From Cryoendolithus antarcticus (Eukaryota; Ascomycota; Dothideomycetes; Cladosporiales; Cladosporiaceae), in the NCBI GenBank assembly GCA_002077065.1, contig NAJO01000040.1:310001-374000 (forward strand): a DNA stretch of 64,000 bases, in the 5' to 3' direction. The first letter of the stretch is position 1. Each line of letters starts with the position of its first letter. This document shows, one piece after another, positions 1-9,588 of this stretch. Both the position numbers and the translations under genes were made by a program. Below the pieces are notes generated by a model. That model was not told the origin of the DNA. It did no database searches and saw nothing but the letters and a program-made list of their open reading frames with translations.

Positions 1-1
1 C

Positions 2-2662
2 ATCACCGTCGTATCGGACAGGTGGATGCACGCTGGGAGCAAGCTAGCGCTAAGCTTCCAGAAGCTCATACTGCCGGAGAAGTTCCCAGCGCATACGCCA
101 TTGCTCGAGCTGCAGCCCCTACCTGTTGCAGCCTTGAAGCGACAGGACTTCGTTGATGTGTATCCGAAGTGGGAGACTTTCAATCGTGTGCAGTCGCAGA
201 CGTTCAATCACTTGTATCAGAGTGATGAGAATGTGCTGGTCTGCTGCTCAACCGGCGGCGGCAAGACGGTCTGTGCTGAATTTACGCTGCTGAGGCACTT
301 CGCCAAAGCCGATGCGAGCAAGGCCGTATATATTGCGCCGCTGCAAGAGCAAATCGATGCACGGCTGAAGGACTGGTCTGCTCGGCTGACGGAAGTTGCA
401 GGCGGCAAGCAAATCGTCAAGCTCGTGGGCGAAACTGCTGCAGATCTCAAACTCCTTGAGCAAGGTGATCTGATCCTTGCTACGCCTGCGCAGTGGGACA
501 TGATGTCTCGGCAATGGCAGAGGCGGAAGAACGTGCAGAACGTCAAGCTGGTGGTCGCAGACGATCTCCATATGCTTGGCGGTCATAATGGACATGTCTA
601 CGAGACTGTCATCTCCCGCACACAAGCCATCGGTGTGCAGCTTGAGAACGGGTTGCGAATAGTTGGCTTGAGCGTTTCTCTATCGAACGCGCGAGACTTG
701 GGTGAGTGGATCGGTGCCACGAAGCAGACGATATACAACTTCAGTCCCGCTGTGCGACCTATACCGCTGAGTCTGCACCTGCAGTCGTTCAGTATCCCGC
801 ACTTCCCGTCGCTGATGCTGGCGATGACGAAACCGACATACCAGGCAATTTTGCAACATGCTCCTGATAAGCCGACAATCATCTTTGTACCAAGTCGTAA
901 GCAAGTGCGCGCTACTGCGCTTGACTTACTGGCCGCATGCATTGCCGACGACGACGAGGACCGCTTCCTGCACGCTGAGCCTGACATCCTAGCTCCGCTA
1001 CTGAAGAAGGTGAACGAGCGCAGTCTCGCCAAGTCGCTCTCTCACGGTATAGCCTACTACCACGAAGCACTCGCCACGAATGACAAGCGCATTGTAGAGC
1101 ATCTGTTCACGCAGGGCGCTGCTCAAGTCATGCTCGTCTCCCGCGACTGCAGCTGGGAGATCCAATCCTCCGCCTATCTCGTCATAGTCATGGGCACGCA
1201 ATTCTTCGAAGGTCGCGAGCACCGCTACATCGACTACCCCATCAGCGAAGTGCTGCAAATGTTCGGCAAAGCTGGGCGGTCACTCGAGGATAAAGACTGC
1301 AAAGGTGTATTGATGTGTCCGGCTGTGAAGCGGGAGTACTACACGAAGTTCTTGAAGGAGGCGCTGCCGATTGAGAGTCAGTTGCAGACGTTCTTTCACG
1401 ATGCGTTTGTGACCGAGATCAGCACAAAGACTATTGAGAGTACGCAGGATGCCGTGGACTGGAGCACGTATACGTATTTCTACCGGAGACTGCTGGCAAA
1501 TCCGAGCTTCTATGGGGTGCAAAGTACGAGCCATGAAGGGTTGAGTGCATATTTGTCGGATCTTGTCGAGTCGACGCTCAAAGATCTGTCGGATGCGAAG
1601 CTGATTGAGCTGGATGAGGAGGAGGATACGGTCGCGCCACTGAATGCTGCGATGATTGCGGCGTACTACAACATCTCCTTCGTGACGATGCAGACGCTGC
1701 TGCTGTCACTCAAGCGCAACACCAAGCTAAAGGGCATCCTGGAGATCGTCACAGCGGCTACGGAATTTGAGGATATCCAGATCCGTCGACATGAGGAGCA
1801 TACTCTGCAGCGCATCTACGATCGCGTGCCTGTTAAACTGGCGGAGACCAACTTCGAGTCCCCGCACTTCAAGGCGTTTGTGCTGTTGCAAGCACACTTC
1901 TCGCGAATGCAGCTGCCAACTGATCTGGCAAAGGATCAAGAGATCATACTGCGCAAGGTCATCAACCTGCTCAGCGCTTGCGTTGACGTCCTGTCGTCAG
2001 AGGGTCACCTCAACGCCATGAGCGCCATGGAGATGTCTCAGATGGTCGTACAGGGCATGTGGGATCGCGATTCGTCTCTCAAACAGATCCCGCACTTCGA
2101 TCCACAAGTCGTCGAAGCCTGCATAGCAGCCGGAATCAACGACGTAGTTGAATTCATGGAAGCCATGGACCCGAACGAGAACCAAGAGTACGGCAAGCTC
2201 GTGCAAGCCATGGGCCTATCGAACCAACAACTCGCCGACGCCGCCCGCTTCACCAACGACCGCTACCCGAACGTAGAGCTCAACTTCGAGCTCGAAGACG
2301 CCGAGAACGTCACTTCCGGCTCTCCAAGCTACGTTACTGTCTCCCTCGAGCGCGAAGTCGAGGAAGACGAAGAGCCGAATCTCATCGTGCATGCGCCTTT
2401 CTACCCCGCCGAGAAGACGGAGAACTGGTGGCTTGTTGTTGGCGAGGAGAGCACGCGGACACTGCTGGCTATCAAGAGGGTGACGATCGCGAAGGCGCTG
2501 AAGACCAAGCTTGAGATTGTTCTACCGACGCCAGGGAAGCATACTTTGACACTTTTCCTGATGAGTGCAGATTATGCGGGAGTTGACCAGGCGCCGACAT
2601 TTGAGGTGGAGGCGGCGGAAGGAATGGATGAGGATGATGAGGAGGAAGAGGATGAGGAGTAG
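2..2662 (+). CDS. brr2: Pre-mRNA-splicing helicase Brr2, C-terminal part (5' partial)
   Basis: Brr2 is the Ski2-like RNA helicase of the U5 snRNP that unwinds U4/U6 during spliceosome activation in the nucleus. The reading frame is open at the window edge, so the N-terminal cassette lies upstream. The visible part is the second helicase cassette followed by a Sec63 region. Counting from the Met at base 26, motif I is CSTGGGKT near residues 74-81, motif II is DDLH near 179-182, and a motif VI-like QMFGKAGRS follows. The stretch LPEKFP..LLELQPLPVAAL is typical of the Brr2 linker. Motifs I and II deviate from canonical GxGKT/DExH, as is usual for the C-terminal Brr2 cassette, which is regarded as a catalytically inactive regulatory module. 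The protein ends in a Glu/Asp-rich tail. No intron is seen. The gene converges on the next one with only about 40 bp between stop codons. Confidence 0.95.
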   Translation: MTVVSDRWMHAGSKLALSFQKLILPEKFPAHTPLLELQPLPVAALKRQDFVDVYPKWETFNRVQSQTFNHLYQSDENVLVCCSTGGGKTVCAEFTLLRHFAKADASKAVYIAPLQEQIDARLKDWSARLTEVAGGKQIVKLVGETAADLKLLEQGDLILATPAQWDMMSRQWQRRKNVQNVKLVVADDLHMLGGHNGHVYETVISRTQAIGVQLENGLRIVGLSVSLSNARDLGEWIGATKQTIYNFSPAVRPIPLSLHLQSFSIPHFPSLMLAMTKPTYQAILQHAPDKPTIIFVPSRKQVRATALDLLAACIADDDEDRFLHAEPDILAPLLKKVNERSLAKSLSHGIAYYHEALATNDKRIVEHLFTQGAAQVMLVSRDCSWEIQSSAYLVIVMGTQFFEGREHRYIDYPISEVLQMFGKAGRSLEDKDCKGVLMCPAVKREYYTKFLKEALPIESQLQTFFHDAFVTEISTKTIESTQDAVDWSTYTYFYRRLLANPSFYGVQSTSHEGLSAYLSDLVESTLKDLSDAKLIELDEEEDTVAPLNAAMIAAYYNISFVTMQTLLLSLKRNTKLKGILEIVTAATEFEDIQIRRHEEHTLQRIYDRVPVKLAETNFESPHFKAFVLLQAHFSRMQLPTDLAKDQEIILRKVINLLSACVDVLSSEGHLNAMSAMEMSQMVVQGMWDRDSSLKQIPHFDPQVVEACIAAGINDVVEFMEAMDPNENQEYGKLVQAMGLSNQQLADAARFTNDRYPNVELNFELEDAENVTSGSPSYVTVSLEREVEEDEEPNLIVHAPFYPAEKTENWWLVVGEESTRTLLAIKRVTIAKALKTKLEIVLPTPGKHTLTLFLMSADYAGVDQAPTFEVEAAEGMDEDDEEEEDEE

Positions 2663-2701
2663 AGACATGTAGTCAATGGATAAATTTGTACAGTACAACG
2701 A

Positions 2702-3766
2702 CTACTCACACTCTACCTGCACCAGCGCGCCTCTTGCTGCTAGCTTGATGAAGTACAGTCGCTCTTCTCCGAACGCCCAGATCCCGTCTTTGGCGAAGTT
2801 GAAATTCCCCACTGTCGACCCGGTCCAGATCTTGCCCAGCAGCGTTCCCTGCGCATCCCAGACTTGGATGCCATCTCCACAGCCGGAGTACACATTGCCC
2901 TCTGCATCGCACTTGATCCCGTCTGGCACGCCAGCATCGCAAAAAGCGAACATCTTCCTGTTCGCCAGTCTCCCTTCCACGACATCGAATTCGTAGATGC
3001 TCCCTGGCAACTTCGGGTTAAAGCTGAAGTTCGTCCCATGAAACGGCGTGGCGTGAGCTTGCACGGCGCCCGTATCAGTCACGTACATCTTCGAATAATC
3101 TGGACTGAAGCAAAGCCCATTGCACTCCACGAATCCATCCGCTATGCACCAGACTTGCCCTGTGGAAGGCCGGAACCGGTAGACTTGACTTGGGAGTTGC
3201 GGTGGTGGCCGGAAGGCTTGATGGTAGCCGTAGCAGGGGTCTGTGAAGTAGATGTCACCTGTGGGGTGGTGAATTACGACGTCATTGAGGCTGTTGAAGG
3301 GGCGGCCGAGAAAGTTCGTTAGGAGGATGGAGGTTGAGGAGTCGCCCGGATCGTAGAACGCGAGGGCTGAGGGGTGGGTCAGATCGCCTTGGGCGCAGAA
3401 GAGGACTTTGTCCTGGTAGTTACAAGCACCGTTGGGGTTTATGACATCAGGGATATGGAGCTCTTTGATTTCTCGAGTGTTGCAGTCGAGGGAGTAGGTT
3501 TCGATCGTTTTGCCGGTTTGGTAGTTGGAGGTGAAGTATTCACTGTTGGTGGATTTGATATAGACGCCGGCTTCGTGGGCGAATTTGTCTCCTTTGCGTT
3601 CCTGAATGAGTTCGATGCTGGGTGTGTCGCTTATGAGTTCTCGAAATTTGGAGTCGTGGACGAGGAAGCAGGGCGATCCGGGCAGGTCAGGTTTGTATGT
3701 CGTTTCAACAGCAGCGGCGTTATGGTCATACTCGACGACGGCACGACCGTAGTCAGTCGAAGCCAT
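2702..3766 (-). CDS. SMP-30/gluconolactonase family protein
   Basis: Predicted 354-residue cytosolic six-bladed beta-propeller of the SMP-30/gluconolactonase/LRE family, whose members are metal-dependent lactone hydrolases. The diagnostic stretch SLNDVVIHHPTGDIYFTDP lies mid-protein, followed by VECNGLCFSPDYSKMYVTDTG and later GVPDGIKCDAEGNVYSG. In the family the Asn and Asp residues of these motifs hold the catalytic divalent metal. I chose the ATG at 3766 because the frame extends upstream only to a TTG. No signal peptide or intron is visible. The physiological lactone cannot be told from sequence; sugar lactones or a catabolic intermediate are both possible. The stop codon is 40 bp from that of brr2 on the opposite strand, so the 3' UTRs probably overlap. 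Confidence 0.88.
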   Translation of the reverse strand: MASTDYGRAVVEYDHNAAAVETTYKPDLPGSPCFLVHDSKFRELISDTPSIELIQERKGDKFAHEAGVYIKSTNSEYFTSNYQTGKTIETYSLDCNTREIKELHIPDVINPNGACNYQDKVLFCAQGDLTHPSALAFYDPGDSSTSILLTNFLGRPFNSLNDVVIHHPTGDIYFTDPCYGYHQAFRPPPQLPSQVYRFRPSTGQVWCIADGFVECNGLCFSPDYSKMYVTDTGAVQAHATPFHGTNFSFNPKLPGSIYEFDVVEGRLANRKMFAFCDAGVPDGIKCDAEGNVYSGCGDGIQVWDAQGTLLGKIWTGSTVGNFNFAKDGIWAFGEERLYFIKLAARGALVQVECE

Positions 3767-4036
3767 ATTTGCCTTACACTGGTGAATAGACAATCCGAAA
3801 GAGTTGTGATGCCGAAGACGATATCAAAGTGATGATCGACTCTGCGTTGTCCAATGTCTGTTGCCGTCAAACGCCGATCTCGTATCTCACATGGGCAATT
3901 GCCCTGTACTGACTTCACACTACTATGAGACAACGAGACCAAACATATTAATGTGCACGAGGTAAGCCAATTGAAATCAACCTCTTTGGGATAAGGGTTA
4001 GTGTAATGCTGTACGTAGTATATACTGATCGCGATT

Positions 4037-5038
4037 TCAGTGGTCGTAATCCACCTTCCAGGTGTGAAAGCCTGACCAGTGATGCGACAGTAGCTGCTGT
4101 TCATTACCCCAGGGCTTACTAGCCGAGTGCTCCTGCCCAGATGCAAATAAGCTGATAGGTAAGATTGAGACACTACCGATGACCTTCGGCTCCTCGATGT
4201 ATGAAAGGTTGCGTGTCGTAATCGGCACGACGATCTGCTTGGACATGCTGCTAAGCAGGGCATTTGTGAACACGCGAGGACCAGTGGTACGTAGTACGTC
4301 GTCTATGCTGGGGGCATGAATGCCAGCGGGCGTATTGCCCAGCTCCTGCAGCCTCGCAAGCACTGTGTCAGTCACATGTTGGATGTGACGACTCCCAGGC
4401 TTCGCCATGATCGACCAAGAGCACAGCTGAGCTGCTGCGTCCATGTCAGCTCGCACATCATCTGATCTGGTGTCGAATTCTATGCCAACTACGAGATCGA
4501 CCGCCTTGGCCTTCTCGTCGGATAGCCACTCACTGATCGGTCGCGTACAGTCCGTATCCATGTCGGTGTACAGACCTCCGTCACCAAGCAGAACGAGGTA
4601 GCGAATCAGGTCTGCCCGTAAGATGTAGTCTAGTGTGCGGTCCCAGATCTGGAGGATATCCGCGCGATACGGGAAGGTCTTGGTGATATACGAGCGGGCG
4701 GAGTCATCGGTAAGTAGCTCGTAGCCATATCCAGGGTTCATTTCGACCCAGGTCCTTGCGAGTCGGAGAGGCTCATCTTCGAGTTGCTTGTTGCCCTGCC
4801 ATGTCTGCCAGACCTTATGTGGGAAGACTGTATCATTGCCTATGGACGAAGGTCGTGACTCATTGGCAATATAGTAGACATCTTTCCTCTGGCAGGGATG
4901 CAAGCCGACGATGAGCGTGAGAGACAAGAGACTGGCTAGTGCGAGAAGCAAGATGGACCGTCGAGATCTCGAGGTGCGATTCATCCACATGACTCCATAT
5001 GGCTGGACGGATGAGTCCCTTTTATACTCCTCATACAT
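4037..5038 (-). CDS. GT32 glycosyltransferase, Och1-like type II membrane protein
   Basis: Predicted 333-residue Golgi-type glycosyltransferase with a DXD sugar-binding region. A short basic cytosolic tail (RTSRSRR) precedes one hydrophobic segment (about residues 28-46), as in type II Golgi enzymes. The lumenal part has HKVWQTWQGN, then ADLIRYLVLLGDGGLYTDMDTD, which carries the DXD motif that binds the nucleotide sugar through Mn2+ in GT32 enzymes. The family includes the initiating alpha-1,6-mannosyltransferase Och1 and the sphingolipid mannosyltransferases. The sequence supports GT32 but does not settle the acceptor; filamentous fungi carry several Och1-like paralogues. The gene is intronless and starts at the first in-frame ATG. 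It is divergently arranged with the aspartic-protease-like gene across about 680 bp. Confidence 0.85.
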   Translation of the reverse strand: MYEEYKRDSSVQPYGVMWMNRTSRSRRSILLLALASLLSLTLIVGLHPCQRKDVYYIANESRPSSIGNDTVFPHKVWQTWQGNKQLEDEPLRLARTWVEMNPGYGYELLTDDSARSYITKTFPYRADILQIWDRTLDYILRADLIRYLVLLGDGGLYTDMDTDCTRPISEWLSDEKAKAVDLVVGIEFDTRSDDVRADMDAAAQLCSWSIMAKPGSRHIQHVTDTVLARLQELGNTPAGIHAPSIDDVLRTTGPRVFTNALLSSMSKQIVVPITTRNLSYIEEPKVIGSVSILPISLFASGQEHSASKPWGNEQQLLSHHWSGFHTWKVDYDH

Positions 5039-5719
5039 TAACGAGAGCCGGGTATCTCAAGGTGTAAGAAGTCCTTGGGAGCGAAGTGTTTCAAGACGCC
5101 CGTACGGCCACCAAGAACCAGTGGAGTCGCCTTCGAGCCTGGCAAGCAACAGTGCCACCATCGTCATGTCGACTGTGCGAGTGAGAGAATTTGGAAGCTC
5201 TTCACAGTGATGGCGAGAGATTAAGCGCTCATAGATGAAGTTGACGTCTTGGCGGTGTTTCATCTCCTCCCCCGGCGCGTACACGCATCTCCACCGCACC
5301 CTCATTTACTATTACAAAGCATCGCTCTAGATCCGGGATATGTACGACACGAAATGCTGGTCCTATAGTTGGACATGGCATTGCAAATGCCACTTCGCTG
5401 AAAGCAGTTTGCCTGTAATGGCAGCCCATCTGCCACCGCGCTTTACATTGTAGGTTGCTGGCTGTTACCGACGCAATCCTTTACGCGCTGCTGGGCCGCA
5501 CGCTGGCAGCAGTCATGCGGCGTGCGTGTGACGATCTATCTGTCAAAGATCTGACCAGCATTTCCTGGCGCTTAGGGTCTTTAGCAACAGGCCATGGAGA
5601 TCTGGCCCCGAGGTGGTACAGCTCGTAGGTACTCCTTCGTTCCTACATCTTTCAGAGACTCAAAGTGTCGTTGCAAGATCTACCTACTGTTCGCTGGTTC
5701 GGATTTGAGATTCAAAGCC
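5039..5719. other. Divergent intergenic region (5' flanks)
   Basis: About 680 bases between the GT32 gene (minus) and the protease-like gene (plus). It should hold both promoters and leaders. I see no recognisable gene, RNA or repeat; short open frames here have no family resemblance. Confidence 0.5.
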
Positions 5720-7594
5720 ATGGTTGTTCCTTTACTGCTGCTTCTTTATGTTAGCTCCGGCCTCTGCAGATGCTCCAATTCTACGCCAATAGTGCTGCCG
5801 ATCACGCAAGTAGGTTTAGGAGGTGGGAGATTGTCGAGGGGAGTGTATATGGCGGTCGGCAATCCGCCTCAGAATCTTTCATGGGCGCCCCAAATGTAAG
5901 GACGAAGGTCTGCATGGACTGGCGGATTGCGGTGATCTGACCTAAGATCAGGTTCTACAACGACACATGGATCTACAACGCATCCTCACCCTTCTGCCCT
6001 GATGGTACCAGCAGCAATTGGTGCTCGACGTACCGAGGGGGGCTGTACGACCCGAGCAAGTCGTCCAACAAGCAAGCCGAAGCAGACGTATATGCCGCGA
6101 ACGCCAGTCCGAGCGACACAGACAGGAGCGAAGGGCGCAACATCTGGTACAATGCTTGGGCACTGGACGATGTGCATCTTGGCGCCACGACATTGTCGCA
6201 ATACCCGCTGGGTATGCCGGGTATGGAGTGGGAGGTGCAGAATCATCCACAGGGAGCACTGGGTCTTGGACGAAACTCGACGTTGCTGACCGCTCTGATC
6301 AATGGTGGGCACATCGCCTCTCGCTCATATGGACTTTGGTGGGGTCAAGATGGCGCCACGGAGAATGCCCAGATGGACGGCTCATTGGTCCTTGGTGGCT
6401 ACGATGCTGCTAAGATTCAAGGACCGAATATCACAGGCCAAATCAAGATACCCACGGTGGGCTGTGCCTCTGGCATGCTTCTGACAATTAGTGACATTAC
6501 GATGGACTTCCCAAACGGCACACATGCGAGCATTGTAGCTCCACATGCTCCTATTGCAGCGTGCCTGCGGAACGATATGTCAGGTGTCATGTACATGCCC
6601 TACGACCCATACTACTACACCTTCGAAGTGAACTCTGGAGCAGGTTGGACTCGCCATTCGATCGGCACCGAATGGTGGACGCCGCTCTACGAGACGAGTG
6701 CAGTGTAAGCGGCTCCTGCGCTTTCGCGCTCGTTGTGAATGCGAACGATTGCTGATAAAGTCCGCACACAGTTATCAAGGCGACCTCACGATGGTCTTCG
6801 ACAGCGGCCTCTCAGTCAATATCCCGAACAAGTTATTAGTCACGCCAGATCGCTACATCGACGACGCTGGCGTACTGCAGTCGAACACTTCCGTAGCCGA
6901 TGTTCGGATTCAGACATCGCAAGACGCAACTAATGGTGACACCTCGATGCTTGCGCGTCAGTTCTTCTCCGTTGCATACCTCTTCGTCGACTACGACACC
7001 AATACTTTCTCCCTTTGGCAAGCAAATGCCACAGATGACGTGGACTTGGCCACTCCAGGCGGGCAGTGTACAGATATTGCGGAAGTGCCGACAGGTGGTA
7101 GCGTGACTATCAACTCGGTCAAGTCCACTAGCACCTCGGTTGGGACTTCGACCTCCGCGACCACTGCCTTAAGCTCACAGACAGCCCTACCAGACCCAGC
7201 TACCGACGCCGCGCAGCCTCCACCGGCGACCAGAAGCCTTGCTAAGGGCACGCTCATCGGCATCATAGCTGGCTCTATCGTTCTGACGTCTCTCCTCAGC
7301 GCAGCTCTGGTCTTTTGCTGCCTCTGTCGTCGAAGCAAATCTACGGGAATCAGAGAAAATTCACCCAATGGCCTCATGATCCACCACAGCAGTGCCTCGT
7401 CACAGAGCGATCGATTGCCACTCAAGGCAGAGGCATCGGATTCTGCTATGTACGAAATGGAGACCTGGCGCACCCCCGGGGAGCTCGAGGCGAAGCGCCA
7501 GCTGGCCGAGATCGGTAGTGGTGGTGATGGTGCACTTTGGAGTCGGCGAAAGACAGGCAGAAGTCTACATGAGCTCGCTGGGCGGACGCCATGA
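5720..7594 (+). CDS. Membrane-anchored A1 aspartic-protease-like protein, probably inactive
   Basis: Spliced gene: exons 5720-5895, 5952-6704 and 6772-7594, with introns 5896-5951 (GTAAGG...CAG) and 6705-6771 (GTAAGC...CAG); 583 residues. A signal peptide (MVVPLLLLLYVSSGLC) is followed by a pepsin-like fold beginning GVYMAVGNPPQNLSWAP, where active enzymes have VGTPPQ then a DTGS some 15-20 residues on. Here that position reads NDTWIYN, so the first catalytic Asp-Thr-Gly is missing. The second site survives as MVFDSGLS. A Ser/Thr/Pro linker leads to a transmembrane helix (GTLIGIIAGSIVLTSLLSAALVFCCLC) and a basic cytosolic tail of about 100 residues. I infer a cell-surface, non-catalytic pepsin homologue. 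It has many N-X-S/T sites. The start was chosen for the signal peptide; the frame extends further upstream without one. Confidence 0.82.
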
Positions 7595-7644
7595 GATGAG
7601 ATGGATGGCAACATTACGGACGGTGAAACTACGCGCGAGACCGC

Positions 7645-9228
7645 TTAGACGTCACCACTGCGCCCCCGAACCTTCATCCACCCATTCGCCTTGCGATCTT
7701 CATCGCCCTGCTTCGTTACAGTCGCAGCGCTATTAGTGGGCGCCTCGAGAACCTTGCCAGCCGGTGCAAGTCCCGACACAACGCCGACAAGCACAGGCAT
7801 CTCGTCCTCCCGCGCAGCATCCAGATCGAACTCCGACACAACGTCCCAGCCGACGCCAGTCATCTCGGTAGCGAAGTGCTGCCTCAGCTGATCGACCAGG
7901 CGATGCGGCTGTAGCTTTCGCCACTCTTGCATGTATGCTGCACCTTCGGCGCTGCTGAGGCAATGGACTGTGGAGCCATGGCTGTAGCTACCGAAGCGAA
8001 TTGGCGTTTGCGCCGGTGCAGCCTTTGTCATGACTTTATTGGAGTGGACAGTGACGTCTGTCCCAGCTGTATCGTTGCGGTTTAGTGAAGGGCGAGTGTT
8101 GAAGGCGGCCTCCTGAGCACGGAAGAGGAGGTACAGATTATGGCCGATGTTGCATACGTCATCGAAAGAGGTGACGCTGGTGATCCCTTGTGAGCGGCAA
8201 AGCCATGCGATGTTCCAAGAGAGAAGCACGACGCCTTCCAGGAACAGACCGAAAGTCTTTCGATCCTCCTTCTCGAGAGCGGCAAGTGGTCGATCGAGGT
8301 GCAGTAGCCGCGCACGTGTAGAAGGACGTGGATCACGCTTGAGACGCGAGGTAGATGACGAAGACGAGTGATTACCAAGGTCGCCAGGGTATGCCGGGTC
8401 GCTGCCCTTGTAGGACGACCGTTCAAGGAGGATCGCAGAGTGCGGAAAATCAGGATGTGGCAAGACGATTTCCGCCGGGAGCCGAACAGACAGATAATGA
8501 CACCATAGACTTAGAAGCCGGCAAACGTTGTCGAGACATGCGTTAATGTGTTCGTGGTGCTCAGTCTCCGCACCTTCAGCGTACCCTGCATGGCTGCTGA
8601 TCAGATCCTTGAGGTTCGGGAGGATGAGTCCATGCAGTGAATAGCGTCCCGTAGGCACTCCAAGCTTGTCTTTGACTTGACGAAGTCCGCTGAGGTTCGA
8701 GGTGAATTTGCAAACATAGGCTCGAGCATCGACCGTACGAGTGTGGGTCTTCGCAAGGTGTCGTGAGGCCCTGCGCGCAGCGGAGTGAACAGGCTCTGGC
8801 ACAAGTTCCCTGCGTAGCATGAATTCCTTGCGCTCAAGACCAATTTCTCCACGACGCTTCGCATTCTCTCGCTTCTTGTCCCCAAGGTACTCTTTGTAAG
8901 CCACCATGAACTGGCGTAAGCTCCGTGCTTGCGTCTCTATGTCGGCAATTTTGGCATCTACACGCTCGAGCTCCCCTTTCATCCGCGACAGAGCCTGGTC
9001 TTTGACACCGTTTGAGATTGCATCCCAGTCCGCGTCCTGTGGCAACGCTGCAAGTACACCATCGTTTCCTGGCCTGACGATCGCTTCTGCGTGTGCGTGT
9101 GTCTTCTCTCTAACGAGCAGCAATTTGACATGTTCGACCCGATCGTTGTATAAGGTCGCTTGCGCACAGGAGACACATACTGGGTTCCGTGTCTTGTTGT
9201 ATGCTTGACTGCATAGTCCGCACTCCAT
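7645..9228 (-). CDS. atg14: Autophagy-related protein Atg14
   Basis: Predicted 527-residue subunit of the autophagy-specific PI3-kinase complex I (with Vps34, Vps15 and Vps30/Beclin), which directs phosphatidylinositol 3-phosphate synthesis at the phagophore assembly site. The N terminus has two Cys pairs, CGLC and CVSC within the first 21 residues, the conserved Cys-rich start of Atg14 proteins. A coiled-coil region follows (about 85-150, charged, heptad-like), then the UVRAG/Atg14-type core with GLILPNLKDLISSHAG and LPAEIVLPHPDFPHSAIL. The C-terminal part contains a Ser-rich insert and LFLEGVVLLSWNIAWLCRSQGI. The gene is intronless and starts with the first ATG. Its stop lies 50 bp from that of the protease-like gene. 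Vps38/UVRAG is the nearest alternative, but the N-terminal Cys pairs favour Atg14. Confidence 0.85.
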   Translation of the reverse strand: MECGLCSQAYNKTRNPVCVSCAQATLYNDRVEHVKLLLVREKTHAHAEAIVRPGNDGVLAALPQDADWDAISNGVKDQALSRMKGELERVDAKIADIETQARSLRQFMVAYKEYLGDKKRENAKRRGEIGLERKEFMLRRELVPEPVHSAARRASRHLAKTHTRTVDARAYVCKFTSNLSGLRQVKDKLGVPTGRYSLHGLILPNLKDLISSHAGYAEGAETEHHEHINACLDNVCRLLSLWCHYLSVRLPAEIVLPHPDFPHSAILLERSSYKGSDPAYPGDLGNHSSSSSTSRLKRDPRPSTRARLLHLDRPLAALEKEDRKTFGLFLEGVVLLSWNIAWLCRSQGITSVTSFDDVCNIGHNLYLLFRAQEAAFNTRPSLNRNDTAGTDVTVHSNKVMTKAAPAQTPIRFGSYSHGSTVHCLSSAEGAAYMQEWRKLQPHRLVDQLRQHFATEMTGVGWDVVSEFDLDAAREDEMPVLVGVVSGLAPAGKVLEAPTNSAATVTKQGDEDRKANGWMKVRGRSGDV

Positions 9229-9588
9229 ACTCTCAAGTGTCCTCGCCCGGCGTCGATATCCGGTCCAGGTGAAGCAGTAGCATGCGCGGTATCATTGTGC
9301 GGAGGTTTCAAGACCAGCGCGTCGACTGATAGATGGGAATACGACCGGCTGAAGTCATATGGTCACGTATCGAAGACACCGATTCAAAGGTGACTGACAC
9401 AGAGGTTGACATCCAAGATCACATGATGGCGCGCGTCACACGCGTCTGGTTGCTTCAACGGCAGCCTTGTCTCCGACCTCACCCCTTCATTCACTTGACA
9501 GAGCAGAGACATGACAAGAGTCTGGCATATCCAAGGCTATCATACGTGCAAGCGAGTCGTGTTCATGTGGCCGTGAACACCAGCAACG
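9229..9588. other. Divergent promoter region atg14 / disordered protein
   Basis: A 360-base gap between two divergent starts. It should contain both promoters. I recognise no specific site or extra gene. Confidence 0.5.
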
